Source of the DNA: Adiantum capillus-veneris
Taxonomy: Eukaryota > Streptophyta > Polypodiopsida > Polypodiales > Pteridaceae
Length of the DNA: 64,000 nt
Direction of reading: 5' to 3'
NCBI GenBank assembly: GCA_014529385.2
Contig: CM043968.1
Span: forward strand, 28,667,513-28,731,512
This document shows, piece by piece, positions 22,541 to 35,450 of the stretch. The position numbers were made by a program, and so were the translations under genes. Numbering within the stretch: position 1 is the first letter of the stretch; the number at the start of each line of letters is the position of its first letter. Under the pieces are notes generated by a model. The model ran no database searches, was not told where the DNA came from, and was given only the letters and a program-made list of their open reading frames with translations.

Positions 22541-24030
22541 TTACATTCGTATTTCCACCATTGAAAGAGGCAACAAAGTGTCATAAATGTCATGTGAGCT
22601 TACATTACTGTCCCTAGTACATAACAGCAAGGGCCGAAGAGAATCTTCCACAAACACTACATCTCGTGAAACCAAAATACGCTTTGTTTGCGGATGATAC
22701 AACCTGTAACCTTTGCTTTCAGCACTATAACCAACAAAAATACATTTGACAGCCTTATCATCCAATTTTTTGGGTTGTGTTTGTGGCACCAAAGCATATG
22801 CCAAACAGCCAAAAACATGCATGTGCTCAATAGAAGGCTTTCTATCATGCCATGCTTCATATGGAGCAATAGACTGCAAAGCTTTTGTAGGACACCTGTT
22901 TAGTACATAAGTGGCACACACGATGGCCTCAAGCCAAAAAGAATGTAGCAAAACTTGACTTTTGACCATACATCGTGCCATTTCCATAAGTGACCTGTTT
23001 TTCCTCTCAGTAACACCATTTTGCTGAGGTGTATAAGGCACTTACATTGGTGTTTTATCCCACGGCTAGCCAGAAATACATTAAATTCATGAGACATATA
23101 CTCCCCCCCCTCGATCGGAATGGAGGGTGCCCATAATACATTTCGAGACATTTTCAGTCATAGCCAAAAATTGTTTGTAGCACATAAAAACTTCAGACTT
23201 CGCTTTAAGCGGAAATACCCATGCATGCCTGGAGTAATCATCAATGAAAGTCACGAAGTAAAGGTAATTGCCCAAGGATGGAGTTTGCATGGGCCCACAA
23301 ACATCACTATGCACAAGCTACAACCTGCATGTAGCCCTAACTGAACCATCCTTTGGAAACTTCGCATGCTGCATTTTACCCAAAATACATCCTTCACAAA
23401 CATGTCTTACAAGTGCTTCAAGAGGAGGCAAAGAAGCAACCATAGCAGATTTCTGCAAACGCAGCAAACTAACAAAATTCAGATGACCAAAACGTGCTTG
23501 CCAAAGTTTTGCATCTGAAATAGCCCTTGAATCTGCAACTACTTTTGCAAACTTTTGTCCAGACTTGTCATACAAAGTAGCATATATAGCCCACGACACA
23601 AAAGGCCAGATGCAACAATTTCATCACCAAAACTGAGATCATGAACTGTACATCTGTCATCCACAAATTTGACTACAAGTCTAAGTCTAGCAAGTGCAGA
23701 TACAGACAAAAGATTCTTCTTGATCCCAGGTACATAAAGTGCATCAACAAGTGTGAAAGAACTGCCATTTTGCAGTAGTAAGCACGATCTTTCCAACTCC
23801 CTAAACCGGATAAGAGGCATTGTTGGCACAAGTGACTGAATTCCCATGAGGGACAGACTCGAGAGAGGTGAACAATTCATGATGTGCGATAATGTGCTTT
23901 GTAGCACCACTATCGAAATACCACACATGTGAATCTGCAGCAACTGACATGCATGCATCATGGACAGTTGGATTGTAAGTACACTCTCAACTAAAAGCAC
24001 AATCTGCATCAACATTAGCATCACAGTCTC
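22541..24030 (-). pseudogene. protease and integrase of element D
   Basis: Protease motif VWYFDSGATKHI is at about 23930. A TGA precedes it and a one-base insertion in the run GCAAAATGGC (about 23770) shifts the frame, both shared with E. Integrase follows: zinc-binding ARFGHLNFVSLLRL and CEGCILGK, catalytic HSDVCGPM and FIDDYSRHAWVFPLK, LHSDRGG, PYTPQQNGVTERKNRSLMEM, and the AYEAWHDRKPSIEHMHVFGC segment. Further frameshifts occur near 23100 and 23040. Confidence 0.85.
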
Positions 24031-24036
24031 CTTTCA

Positions 24037-25017
24037 CTAAAGATCAACAATGGTTGCATTTGTAGTGGAACCAGCAATTGCAGTGGAACCACCCTCTTTC
24101 TTCTTAGCCTCTTTGGCCTTCAACTTAGGACACACCGTGATCAAGTGATCATTAGCTTTACAACAATGGCAACGCATCTTCTTTTTGCCCTTATCACCAG
24201 AATTTCCAGATGAAGTGATGCCTGCAGAAGCATTGGGAACAGAAGTTTTGCCACGCGCAGCAGAACCATAAGAAGTGGTAGCATTGCTGTTACCACCCTT
24301 TCTTTGAGAAGCAATAAAAGCCTGTTCAACTGCATGCTGTCTAGTCCTGTTTTTTCTGGAAAGTGACTCTTGCAACAGCAATGTGCATAATGCATCAAAC
24401 TTAACAACTTCAGGATTTCCTTGGGTCATAAGTCTCCAAGTACTAGCAAAAGTCTGGTAAGAATCTGGTAAGGCATCAAGAACGGTCTGCACAAGGGAAC
24501 TGTCATAAATGACTTCATCTGTAGGAATAAGTTGCTCATTGATATCCTTATTACGATCAAGGAAAGTGTCCATATCATCTTCCTCATGCATAATCTTCGA
24601 CTCGAGCCCTTTACGCAGCAAAGCAATTTTAGGTTCATTGCGACTTGCATAAAGACTAGCCAAAATATCCCAAGCCTGTTTTGCAGATTTTGTTGAAATA
24701 ATGTGAGGAACAATGGTGCGCTTCACAGACAACACAATCAATGCATGAGCCTACGCATCCTTTACATCCCAACGAGATTGTTCTACCGTAGGCAAAACAA
24801 CTCTAATAGCAGCAATCCTTGCAACAAGACCTGCCACATCCTCAACATCGCCTGCATCCTCAGAACCAGGACGTACATCAATGCCCTGCACAATATTCCA
24901 GACACCCTTTGACACAATAATATGTTGCATCACGTAAGCCCACATAAGGTAATTGTCCCCATCCAATCTGTCCTCAATAGCAAACATCTTGAACACATCT
25001 GTGTTGTTGTCAGCCAT
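24037..25017 (-). pseudogene. gag of element D
   Basis: Start codon at 25017 gives MADNNTDVFKMFAIEDRLDG, then NYLMWAYVMQHIIVSKGVWN, typical of copia gag (UBN2-type) N-termini. A TAG at 24751-24753 replaces a glutamine codon kept in E. The body continues SAKQAWDILASLYASRNEPK and ends with a zinc knuckle CHCCKANDHLITVC. The frame closes at IVDL followed by TAG TGA, as in E. Confidence 0.88.
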
Positions 25018-25379
25018 GGCAAATGCTGCACCTAATGTGAAAACTGCCCAAAAAGTGGAGAAACGAAGTGCGAACAACACGTGCTATATAGCAAAAACCC
25101 TAGAAGACTGTAAGGCACCTGTTATGCAGAAAATGACACTGACAAAAATTCTGCACAAATTGACGAAGTAGCCTGTGCAGTACTGCCTGTAGTGGAAACG
25201 GAGGCCGAATTGAGCCCAAATTAGAAATCTAAGCAGACTGAGCTCTACGAGGTCTCCTGAAATTTTTGTCGATCTGCGAACGCTCGCCAAAGCTCACTAA
25301 AATTGGAGAAAATGAGCAAGTGTGTGCTGGAGCTGCTGGCGACTGAGCCTGGGAGGATGCGACCTGCTCTGATACCAAT

Positions 25380-25606
25380 TGTTGGAATTAAGATTGTAGA
25401 GAAACGCACACAGCTTGGAGAAGATGAAGGAAGCTCAAGGCACACAATAGAGAATGTATTTCTTAGTGTGCAATGGAAAGATAGATAGCCCTAGAGTGAT
25501 GGGCGTATATACAATGCACAGGGGGAAAAACCTCCTAAAGAGGGAAAAAATGCCCCGGCGGTCCTAGTGTGTTCACACACATCACTACCACATGTATATG
25601 GTAACA
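25380..25606 (-). repeat. 5' LTR of element D
   Basis: 227 bp. The left end abuts the primer site and the right end is followed by the GATTG duplication. Confidence 0.92.
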
Positions 25607-25611
25607 GATTG

Positions 25612-27540
25612 TCTAGGGTTTGATCATGCTTCTCCTTGGATTGATCTTGTGTTTGCTTAGCCATACCAATCAATTATCTTTGGTATGGAGCATCCATATC
25701 ATCATCACCGTTTGATCTTGAAAAAGAATCTGGGTCAAGTTGTACAATATCATCATCTTTATCATCTTCATTGGCGTTCCTCTTCATACTCATCATATAC
25801 ATTGTCCATATCTTGGCCTATTTGCAGGTGTTTAAGCATTCGTGTGTAGCATGTAGCAGATTCCTCCAAATCATTATTTATGTTTTGCACCAACAAACCC
25901 ATGAAGTCCTCCTAATTCAAAGTGATGTTTCCTTCAAAATCAGTGATATCTCCTAGATATTGGTAGATATACTTGTCTAGGAAGCTTGTTTTATGATAGC
26001 ATTGGTTGCTTTCAGGGTGTTAATGCTAGCATGCTTCTAGCTAGCAATCGATTCACACTCAAAGGTTGTCTTCTATAGTTCTTTCACTAGATTTTTGTTC
26101 GGAGCAAACAAGTTGGAGATCGTTGCTTCCAAGTCATCATATTCTTCTTTCATTTCCTTGATTGACTTCTTGTACTGCTCTCCATTCTCCCGTTCTTCTT
26201 GTAGTAAACTATAGAGCTTCAGTACTTCATGTGTCCATTGAGCTATATTATTGATCTCCTGTGCCACCTGTTGCTTCACCTAGACTAATTCAATGCTGGA
26301 CTTGGATCTTAGTCATTTGGGTGACAACATTGACATTGGTATTCTAGCCGGTTTGTATTGTAGCAATGTATCCAGCTATCAAGGAGTCTATATCCATTTT
26401 CTCACTATGAAACCTCATAACTAGGGCACCATAGGGTATATCCAATTGTTGAGATATATCAAGTTGTGATTTACCCATAGGAGAACTTTTTTGTAAAGCC
26501 TATAGCCTATCAGAGAGGCATCTAAGAGCACGATGTGCATGTGACAATGTGCCTGCTCTTGCAGTGCTGGTGAAGCTGTGAATTGCTTCTGTTACTTTGG
26601 TAGTCTTAGTATGGGAAACATTATCTAGGTCTTGATATAGCTAAATAGCTATTTTCAAAGTGCTATCTGACAGGGGTGTTATAGTATTATTGTCTAAACC
26701 TTTACCTGCCACATCAACTGACCCTTTGACTTGCTTATCTTCATATTGCCCAAATGGAATATTTTACTTGGATTTAATCAAATTGCAGATCTTCCAAGCA
26801 TTTGATCAATCAAAACCTTTTGTTTCTTGGTGGTTGATTCAGATGTGCATGCTTGGTCAATTTCTAGATTTTACTTCTTTGTTGCCAAGGCTATGACTCT
26901 AGGATGGGTAGGTACACTTGTGGTCCAGTAGGCAACTTTCTAGACGTACCATGCTTTGAACAAGTGATGGGTTTTACCTTATCAATCTGAGCCACCACAA
27001 TGTTGTACAAAATGGTGCTTACATTATTGGGGCACTTCTTGAATTAAGCTTTGGAAAGTAACATGATGAATACCTTCTCAGAGATGTATGCCAGATTGTT
27101 CTTCATACTTAAGGCTTTTTTTGCAAACTTATAAGCTAATTTGTGTTGAACGAGGACTGGCACTCAAATGCCTTGCCCTCTAGATTTCCTCTGTGGCTTC
27201 ATTTTAGGTGTTTTCTTCAAAAAAGTATCGATTCATCAATTGTGTACACCTTGGGTTTTTGGTGATAGGGGAGTAAGAACACATGTGCAATAAGTGCTAT
27301 TGTGAATTGTATTTGTTATTTATTGATGATACCATGCATGTGTCTACATCTAAGGTGTCCAACCACTTCCACCAATATCGTCATACCCCAATTGGTTAGA
27401 AATTCCCTCTATGCATTCTTTAAAACATATTTGCCAATTGATCGGTATGAGATGGCAAGTTGCTCTTCTTCTTTTGCAACCTGTTTTGCTACTAAAATTT
27501 GCTTCATGGCTTTGGATGATTTCGTCTTACCCATGGCTTT
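25612..27540 (-). pseudogene. Decayed minus-strand reading frame with coiled-coil segment, host of element D
   Basis: A minus-strand frame opens at 27537 (MGKTKSSKAMKQILVAKQ), is soon interrupted, and reappears as a heptad-like charged segment at 26279-26073 (LLQEERENGEQYKKSIKEMK) and an acidic stretch (ANEDDKDDDIVQLD). Near the insertion point of D the peptide DQTLDN recurs on both sides of the element. The family is not recognised. It may be the N-terminal part of the same decayed unit as 18885-20610. Many stops make it non-functional. Confidence 0.35.
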
Positions 27541-27929
27541 GTAGTGGAAGATGTACCTTGTATGGAGAAGGAGAACCCATTGGAACTGCTTGGAGAGGGT
27601 AATAAGGCAAGGACAAAATCAATCTCTTATGTAGTGGTTGCAGGTAAGAGCTCTTGTGAAGATAACATTGTGTGTGAAGATAATTTTCGCAAAAAAAATG
27701 ACTTAGGGTCACAAATGCATCTCATTATTTTTCTAATACGAGCCATGAATGACCCACTCCTTTTGTGCCTCGGGGAAAGAATTTGCATTGACATGGAAAA
27801 CATGCATTGGTCAATCTTTGTAATGATTATCAATTTTTTTCTGAAAAAGATACAACATTCAAATTCTATCTTCTGATTGTTTGATGGATGAAACATATGT
27901 CTACTGCGTGCCATACCATATAAAGGTGA

Positions 27930-28245
27930 AAACTCTAATGGGCCTAATCTAGGGGTTCCTTTAGTAGTGAATAATATAGCTTTACCTTAGAGCCATTATA
28001 AACACCAAGTAACATCGATCCAAGCAAATCTTTAGTCTAACTGTACCATTCAAAAATACCCAATCAACCTCATAAGGTCCAAACCATGCAATGTTTAGAT
28101 TGGGTTTCTTGGGCCCTAACTTAGACTTAAACTGGTGCACTTTCAATCTGCCATAGTGCTAATGTTGTCAAAGTCGAGGACGCAAAAGCATAGAGACCAA
28201 GTCCACCAACTAGAGCAACACCTCTCCCTCAACTTTGTACCTGAG
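27930..28245 (-). pseudogene. Ty3/gypsy integrase C-terminal remnant
   Basis: On the minus strand, QFKSKLGPKKPNLNIAWFGP and YEVDWVFLNGTVRLKI resemble the conserved end of gypsy integrases, in which a basic stretch leads to a W-x-GP motif and then an NGTVxLK-like strand. Stops flank it on both sides. No LTR could be assigned. Confidence 0.45.
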
Positions 28246-28803
28246 AATAATGCCATCTTGAGCATCGATTGCCTTTGTAGAAACTTTGAACTATAGAGCA
28301 CACTACCTCCAATAATCCCCATTCGTGAACTATGAACACATCACGTCCAAAATATAAAACTCCAAGATAATGAACTATGGAACACATCCTATCCATAATT
28401 CAACCAACAACAATGGATTGGTGCAGTCATCCATAGTGTTTAAGACGTCTGATTGGTTCCCTACCAAATGCATGTGCATTGAACTCCAACCTACGGGTCC
28501 AAAATACTGATAACTTGAGCTCCAACACAAGGGTCCAAATTAATTACATAGAGCACTACTTGCCCCTCTCTGTCACTCACAAGCCTCTTTCTGGTTGAAG
28601 CTAGTGGTGACAATTGTCATTTCACTAGAAATCTGACGTCGATGCCATTCTGGCCACTGCCACATGTGCCATGCCAATCTCCTCTGTCAAATCACCAATA
28701 TCTATCCAGCTTGCATTTATCCTTTTCTATATGTAAGTTCCTGCTTTTGCCTTTCGTTTCAAGCTCCCGAGCCAAACAAAGCGCACATTCATAACAACTG
28801 TGG
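28246..28803. other. Unassigned sequence left of element F
   Basis: No gene, LTR pair or primer site recognised. After removing F it joins 46680 onward. Confidence 0.5.
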
Positions 28804-28808
28804 TCGTA

Positions 28809-30374
28809 TGTCATTAAATCTAATATCTAACCAACCCAAATGATTTTCTCATATTAAACTGATCATTTAACGTGGGATAATAAATGGGAACAAGGGTTAT
28901 AATATAGACATGTGCTTACGGATCTATCTCAACACGGGGCCAATGGTAAAGGGGTCCAAATGAGAGATGGTCTGTCAAAGAGCAAGGTTAACTAATGGAT
29001 CTTAAAAGACCTTAGGGTTAGCTTCATTAAAGACCTCCAATGGTTAGTGTTAAAAGTCCTTTGACCTTAGGCAAGCTAGGGCTGAGCTTGAGGTGGGAAC
29101 CCAACCTAAGCTTGAGGTGCTTGTCGTGCTTGATGACTAAGGTGCTTGTCGTGGCTGATGACTAAGGTGCTTATCATGCTTGATGACTAAGGTACTTGAG
29201 GTGCTTGTCATACTTAATGAGGAAGGTGCTTGAGAAGCTTCCCATGCATGGGGGTAAGGTGCTTGAGTCAAAAAGAGACCCTACAAACTTAATGAGGAAG
29301 GTTCTTGAGAAGCTTCCCATGCATGGGGGTGTAAGGTGCTTGAGTCAAAAAGGGACCCTACAAACTCAATGAGGAAGGTGCTTGAGCATGGGGAGGTAAG
29401 GTGCTTGAGTCAAAAAGAGACCCTACAAACTTAATGGGGAAGGTGCTTGAGAAGCTTCCTATGCATGAAAGTCCCAAAGCTAGGGGAATCTTTGACTTAA
29501 CCTTCCACTCACCCAAAGGGCACCCCTTTTCTCAAAGGGCACATGGGACACATGTCAGACTCTCCCTATGCTTAACCACATGGTGTGCTTGAATGCTATT
29601 GGTTGGGCTAAAGAGGGGTCCAATGAGCTTCTAGTTCCATCCAACAAATATCTAGATATTTTCAAGCTCTCTCTCTCTAAGGGGTAAGGAGGACACTTGT
29701 CCAAAGACTACCCATGTACTTGAATGCATGCTGCATGTGATTGGCTAGGAGAGAGAGGGGTCCAATGAGCTTGAAACATGTGTAAAATCTAAAATTCACC
29801 CCAAGCAAGCAAGGGGGGTGTTGGGGGATATAAATCACACACACATACACTCATTTTGTGGATTCATTCTCACTTGGTGAAAGTTGAGGAACTCCACCTC
29901 CTTCTCCAAGCTTGTGAGAAGTGAGAGCCTACACCAACACTCTTGGCTATGGAATGAAAATCCAACCAAGGGCCATGCTTCAATGCTTAAGCTTGCCATC
30001 TTCTCCGTCTTCATTACTGTGCTATTATGTATGCTAGCAAGAAGAGTGATGATAAGTGAGGAACTATTTCTTTCTCCTATGGAATGTTTCTTCTTCCTCT
30101 TCCCTATCCTCATTCCCCGCTAGCTCTCACCACCTTCGAAGGTGTTTGAGGGCTTGGAACTGAGGCTTGGGATAGTTAATGCTTTCTACAAAAGTTTATG
30201 TATACTTGTGATGCATGAAGCTTTCCATCTTCACTGCATCACCTAAGTCACAAGGAACACAAAGATTGTATTGTACCAAGTCTCTCTTGATGGGAGAAAC
30301 TATAATACAAATGCCTATTGGAGGGGGGACCTGCTCCATATGAATCCGGTCCTCAGCTATTGTCATGTTCTCTA

Positions 30375-30420
<46 letters not shown>

Positions 30421-30575
30421 AAAGTATTGTTAATGCCAAGTTAACTAAGCCCCATGTTTATGTTGCTACCATCAATTAAGTTCACCCGCCATGCTCACAA
30501 AGTAATCTCACAAAAGTGCTTCACCTAATTTCCTAATTCTACTACTCTCAAAGTTTATAGGCCATTTCCATTACA
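28809..30575 (+). repeat. 5' LTR of element F
   Basis: 1767 bp, TGTCATTAAATC...CCATTACA. It contains a repeat array (29110-29470), a TATA-like GATATAAATC near 29827, a short CA-rich run, and (CT)n at 30377-30416. The start is fixed by the TCGTA duplication and by the matching end of the solo LTR at 48525. Confidence 0.9.
29110..29470 (+). repeat. Tandem repeats inside the F LTR
   Basis: About three 25-bp units (AGGTGCTTGTCGTGCTTGAT type) are followed by about three units of roughly 76 bp built on CTTAATGAGGAAGGTGCTTG and CCATGCATGGGGG. The 3' LTR keeps part of the 76-bp array (45381-45560). Confidence 0.85.
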
Positions 30576-30576
30576 T

Positions 30577-30588
30577 TGGTATCAGAGC
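30577..30588 (+). other. Primer binding site of element F
   Basis: TGGTATCAGAGC, initiator tRNA-Met type, two bases after the LTR end. Confidence 0.9.
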
Positions 30589-31016
30589 ATTTGGTTTCTC
30601 TTTTCTTGCTTGAGAAGAGAGGTCCTTAAGTAGCCTAATAATGGTTGTTTTTGTTAATTATATTAGGGTAAGTGGGACTGGGATCTATCATCGGTTTTGT
30701 TGCGGCCACTATGTGGGATATGGTGCACACCTCGGGAGCTTTGGTCTTAATAAGGGAGTCTTTTTAGACTTGCCTATGGCTTTACCATTATTGAGCCATA
30801 AGAAGTCCGAAAGGAGCTATCCCTCGGCAACTTCGCTATGTTAGACTCACTCCACTACTCTCTATAATCAACCAATTCGAGCCATGGGTGTAGATACTTA
30901 AGTGCCTATTTTCAAAGGCTAAGAGGAGTAGCAACTAAGGTTTTGAATTGCCAAAGCATACACTAAGTAAACAAGTAAGTTTAATTAACACGGCTGACAA
31001 TAACCAAGAGAGTAGA

Positions 31017-31843
31017 ATGAACATTGATAACTTTGATTTTGCACATGAAGGTGCTAATGATGATGCCCCCATGTTTGTTAATTATCTTGTCACTAGGTTG
31101 TAACAAGCTATGGGCAACCCCACTTTGAAAGCCGAAGTTAACAACTTCGTGCTTATGGGATTTCCTTTCCTCTCCAAGAGGAGAGAGATCTTAGGAGGCC
31201 TCTTGATGAGGCCCCCAAAAGAAGAGTCTCTCCCATACGAGAGGAGGAATCCAAAAGTTCAAGAAAGCAATAAATCCCTAAATTCCTCCAAAGATGTGAC
31301 TCCACGAAGAAGGCGGACTAAACGATCGCCAACTCCTCCCACGAGGAAACGGTTAACCCATAGTCCTGCTCCTCGTCACTCCAAAAGGGAAGAGAGGAAA
31401 CCAAGGAAGAAAAGGGCAAGAAAGAGGTCACCCTCTTCTCCTTCTTCTTCACCTTCCTCCTCTACCGATGAAATCTATGGCTATTCTCCTAGAGAATATA
31501 AGAGGGGAGGACATCGCAAATCTTACCCTGCATGGCAAAGGTAACAAAAGCTCAAGAAGTTCAAAGAGGGAGGAAAGGGTATCTCTTTTCTCACCTATGA
31601 TGGCTCCTTTGGTGCTACCGACAAAGTATTGGCTTTCATCCAACAATTTGATGTGGCCTTTGGAGGCGAGGGATTCAGGAGTCCTCCAAGCTATGCCATG
31701 TAGCTATGCACTTCCAAAAATTGTCTCGTCAATGGTGGGCTAGCCTTTGTGGCAATGGCGAAGCCCCAAAGACATGGAAAACTCTATGAGTTTCCATCAT
31801 GAAGAAATTTCTTGCAAGGGATGCAAAGGACAAAGTGCTGACC
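31017..31843 (+). pseudogene. gag of element F, N-terminal part
   Basis: The ATG at 31017 opens MNIDNFDFAHEGANDDAPMF. TAA at 31101-31103 interrupts, then MGNPTLKAEVNNFVLMGFPF continues in the same frame. A strongly basic, Ser/Pro/Arg-rich stretch follows (PRRRRTKRSPTPPTRKRL). After a stop near 31543 a shifted frame carries the capsid-like segment FLTYDGSFGATDKVLAFIQQ. The copia E insertion at 31843 falls inside KVLT|EWW. Nucleic-acid binding by the basic region is an inference from composition. Confidence 0.82.
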
Positions 31844-32071
31844 TGTTGGAATTAGGGTTGCAGAGAAACGCACACAGCTTGGAGAAGACGAAGGAAGCTC
31901 ATGGCACACAATAGAGAGTGTGTTACTTAGTGCATAGTGGAAAGATGGATAGCCCTAGAGTGATGGGCGTATATACAATGCTCAGGGGAAAAAATCTCCT
32001 AAAGAGGGAAAAAAATGCCCCGGCGGTCCTAGTGTGTTCACACACATCACTACCACATGTATATGGTAACA
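31844..32071 (-). repeat. 3' LTR of element E
   Basis: 228 bp. Differs from the 5' LTR at roughly ten positions by eye, including small length changes in A runs. Confidence 0.92.
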
Positions 32072-33911
32072 AATCCCCCTTGGAGTGATGCGGTGAACGA
32101 GAACTGGCACATGAGTAAAGGGAAGTGCCATGCCCTGAGGACATGATTAGTCCACAAAGGGGAGTAAGCCCAAAGCTTTGCGGAAAGCTTCAAGCTTCTC
32201 ACGAGACAATGCCTTTGTGAAAAGATCTGCAAGGTTGTCCTGTGTTGGCACATAAGCCAAGCTGATCTCTCCTGCTGAGAGCCTCTCCCTGACATAGTGG
32301 TAATGCACCTCAATGTGCTTTGTGCGAGCATGAAGAATTGGGTTCCTCGCAACTGCTAATGCACTCCGACTGTGAGTGTAGATAGTGTTGGCAGTGTCCT
32401 ATCCAACACCCAAATCAGCCATAAGGCGTCTGAGCCATACACACTCAACCGTAGCTGTGAAGATTGCCCTGTACTCAACCTCACAAATCAAAGTGGCCAC
32501 AGTAGGTTGCTTCTTGCTCAACCATGATATACATGAACTGCCAAGCATGAAACAAAAACCACTTGTGGACACTCGTGTGTCAAAACAACCAACCCAATCT
32601 GAGTTCGAAAAAGCTTGTAAGCCTGGCGGCAATGATCCCCCTTGGGATAAAACAAGCCAAGATGTAAAGTGCCATCAAGGTAGCGGAAAATCCTCTTGAC
32701 AGCCTGCCAATTCTTAGACCCTGGGCTATGCATAAATCTTCTGACCTGTGAGATTGCAAATTGAATATCCGCCTCGTGTTGCATACATAAATGAGGCAAC
32801 CAACAACAGTTTGGTAAAGAGTGACATCAGCAGGATCGCCAGCATCATGTAGACTCAACTTCAAACCTGTTTCCATGGGAGTGGCAATAGGTTTGCAATC
32901 CTCAAGTCCAAACTTACATAGCAATGTCTCTATGTAACTTTTCTGACACAAGGCAATACCACCATCACACTGCTTAAACTGTATACCCAAATAATGATGC
33001 AACAACCCCAAATCTTTCATCTTGAAAGTAGCATTCAAATCAGCCTTAAATTCAGCAATATGTCTCTCATTTGGTCCAGTGATCAGCAAATCATCGACAT
33101 AAAGAACCACAATGAGAAGTACATCACCCTCATGCTTTACATACAATGTGCTTTCTGTTGGACTATTACAAAAGCCTCGTTTCACCAAATGAGTGTCAGC
33201 TTTCTCATACCAAGCACGAGGAGATTGCTTCAACCCATACAAAGCCTTCTTACATTTGCACACTTTGTCCTCTTGTCCTTTTATGACAAAACCGCGAGCC
33301 TGCGTTACATGAACTTCCTCAAATATGTCACCATTCAAGAAAGCAGTAACAATGTTTGATTGATGTACATCCCAACCAAAATGAGCTGCCAATGCACATA
33401 GAAAACGCATAATAGTCATACGACAAGTGGGAGAAAAAGTCTCTTCATAATCTATGCCTTTTTGCTGTGCATAACCCTTTGCAACAAGTCGAGCCTTATG
33501 GCGATCGATCTCACCATCCGGGTTGCGTTTCAACTTGTAAACCCACTTCGTACCAATGGCCTGTTTGCTAGGAGGAAAATCACATAAAGTCCATGTGTCA
33601 TTCTCTATAAGTGCATCATATTCTGATTGCATGGCAACCATCCAATTTTTTGAATTTTGTGCTTCATCAAAAGATAGAGGCTCCTCAACATCATGTAAGC
33701 TAGACACAGCCAAAGCATAACAATCTGATGCATAAGATGCATGGCGAGAGCCTGAACGAGTATGACTAGACAGAGAGAGGTGCATCCAAATTACTGTCAC
33801 GCAAAGTGTGCACCAGCCATTTTGGCATACCTCTAGCCTGCTCATTTTCAGCCCTTTCCTCATCAAGTACATCATGTACATCTGCATCAGTAATAGCCTG
33901 ATCTGTAACAT
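32072..33911 (-). pseudogene. reverse transcriptase and RNase H of element E
   Basis: Long frame from 33911 leftward: YDALIENDTWTLCDFPPSKQ, KWVYKLKRNPDGEIDRHKAR, SPTCRMTIMRFLCALAAHFG, KKALYGLKQSPRAWYEKADT, the intact active site VVLYVDDLLITGPNERH, LHHYLGIQFKQCDGGIALCQ and IATPMETGLKLSLHDAGDPA. A frameshift after CLIYVCNT moves RNase H into other frames (AISQVRRFMHSPGSKNWQAV; SWLSKKQPTVATLICEVEYR; HYHYVRERLSAGEI-type end at about 32250). The product would copy element RNA to DNA; the shifts prevent a full polyprotein. Confidence 0.9.
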
Positions 33912-35438
33912 TTTTAGAAACCCCTATAGGTTGTACAGTTGCCTCATTGGAACTTACATTTGTATTACCACCACTGAAAAGAGGCAACAAAGTGTCATAA
34001 ATGTCCTGTGAGCTTACATTAATGTCTCTAGTACATGACAGCAAGGACTGAACAGAATCTTCCACAAACACTACATCCCGTGAAACCAGAATACACTTTG
34101 TTTGCGGATGATATAACCTATAACCTTTGCTTTCAGCACTATAACCAACAAAAATACATTTGACAGCCTTATCATCCAATTTTCTGCGCTGTGTTTGTGG
34201 CACCAAAGCATATGCCAAATAGCCAAAAACACGCTTGTGCTCAATAGAAGGCTTTCTATCATGCCATGCTTCATATGGAGTAATAGACTGCAAAGTTTTC
34301 ATAGGACACCTGTTTAGTACATAAGTGGCACACATGATGGCCTCAAGCCAAAAAGAATGCGGCAAAGCTTGACTTTTGACCATACATCATTCCATTTTCG
34401 TCAGTGACCTATTTTTCCTCTCAGCAACACCATTTTGCCGAGGTGTATAAGGCACTGTACATTGGTGTTTTATCCCACGACTAGCCAGAAATGCATTAAA
34501 TTCATGAGACATATACTCCCCCCCTCGATCCGAATGAAGGCTGCCCATAGTACATTTTGAGACATTTTCAGCCATAGCCAGAAATTGTTTGCAGCACATA
34601 AAAACTTTGGACTTCGCTTTAAGGGGAAATACCCATGCATGCTTGGAGTAATCATCAATGAAAGTCACGAAGTAAAGGTAATTGCCCAAGGATGGAGTTT
34701 GCATGGGCCCACAAACATCACTATGCACAAGCTGCAACCTCCATGTGGCCCGAATTGAACCATCCTTTGGAAACTTAGAACGCTACATCTTACCCAAAAT
34801 ACAGCCTTCACAAACATGTTTGACAATTGCTTCAAGAGGCAGCAAAGAAGCAACCATATCAGATTTCTGCAAACGTAGCAAACTGGCAAAATTCACATGA
34901 CCAAAACGTGCTTGCCAAAGTTTTGCATCTGAAATAGCCCTTGAATCTACAACTGCTTTTGCAAACTTTTGTCCAGACTTGTCATACAAAGTAGCATATA
35001 TAGCCCACGACACAAAAGGCCAGATGCAACAATTTCATCACCAAAACTGTGATCATGAACTGTACATCTGTCATCCACAAATTTGACTACAAGTCCAAGT
35101 CTAGCAAGTGCAGATATAGACAAAAGATTCTTCTTGATCCCAGGTACATAAAGTGCATCAACAAGTGTGAAAGAACTGCCATTTTGCAGCAGTAAGCACA
35201 ATCTTTCCAACTCCCTAAACCGGATAAGAGGCATTGTTGGCACAAGTGACTGAATTCCCATGAGGGACAGACTCGAGAGGGGTGAACAATTCACGATGTG
35301 CGGTAATGTGCTTTGTAGCACCACTATCGAAATACCACACATGTGAATCTGCAGCAACTGACATGCATGCATCATGGACAGTTGGATTGTAAGTACACTC
35401 TCAACTAAAAGCACGATCTGCATCGACACTAGCATCAC
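33766..35438 (-). pseudogene. protease and integrase of element E
   Basis: Protease motif VWYFDSGATKHI is at about 35330, preceded by an in-frame TGA and followed by the extra base in GCAAAATGGC, as in D. Integrase pieces are ARFGHVNFASLLRLQKSDMV, CEGCILGK, LVHSDVCGPMQTPSLGNYLY, SLHSDRGGEYMSHEFNAF and PYTPRQNGVAERKNRSL. A frameshift near 34385 leads into MVKSQALPHSFWLEAIMCAT and IFVGYSAESKGYRLYHPQTK. Confidence 0.88.
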
Positions 35439-35450
35439 AGTCTCCTTTCA

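Larger units (their letters stand above)
20616..25606 (-). mobile_element. Element D: Ty1/copia retrotransposon
   Basis: LTRs at 20616-20840 and 25380-25606 (TGTTGGAA...GGTAACA on the plus strand) enclose gag, protease, integrase, reverse transcriptase and RNase H in copia order, reading leftward. The target duplication GATTG is exact at 20611-20615 and 25607-25611. A primer site (minus strand TGGTATCAGAGC) lies beside the right LTR. The LTRs differ at about 12 of 225 positions by eye. The body has stops, frameshifts and an internal deletion in the reverse transcriptase region. It is the same family as E. Confidence 0.94.
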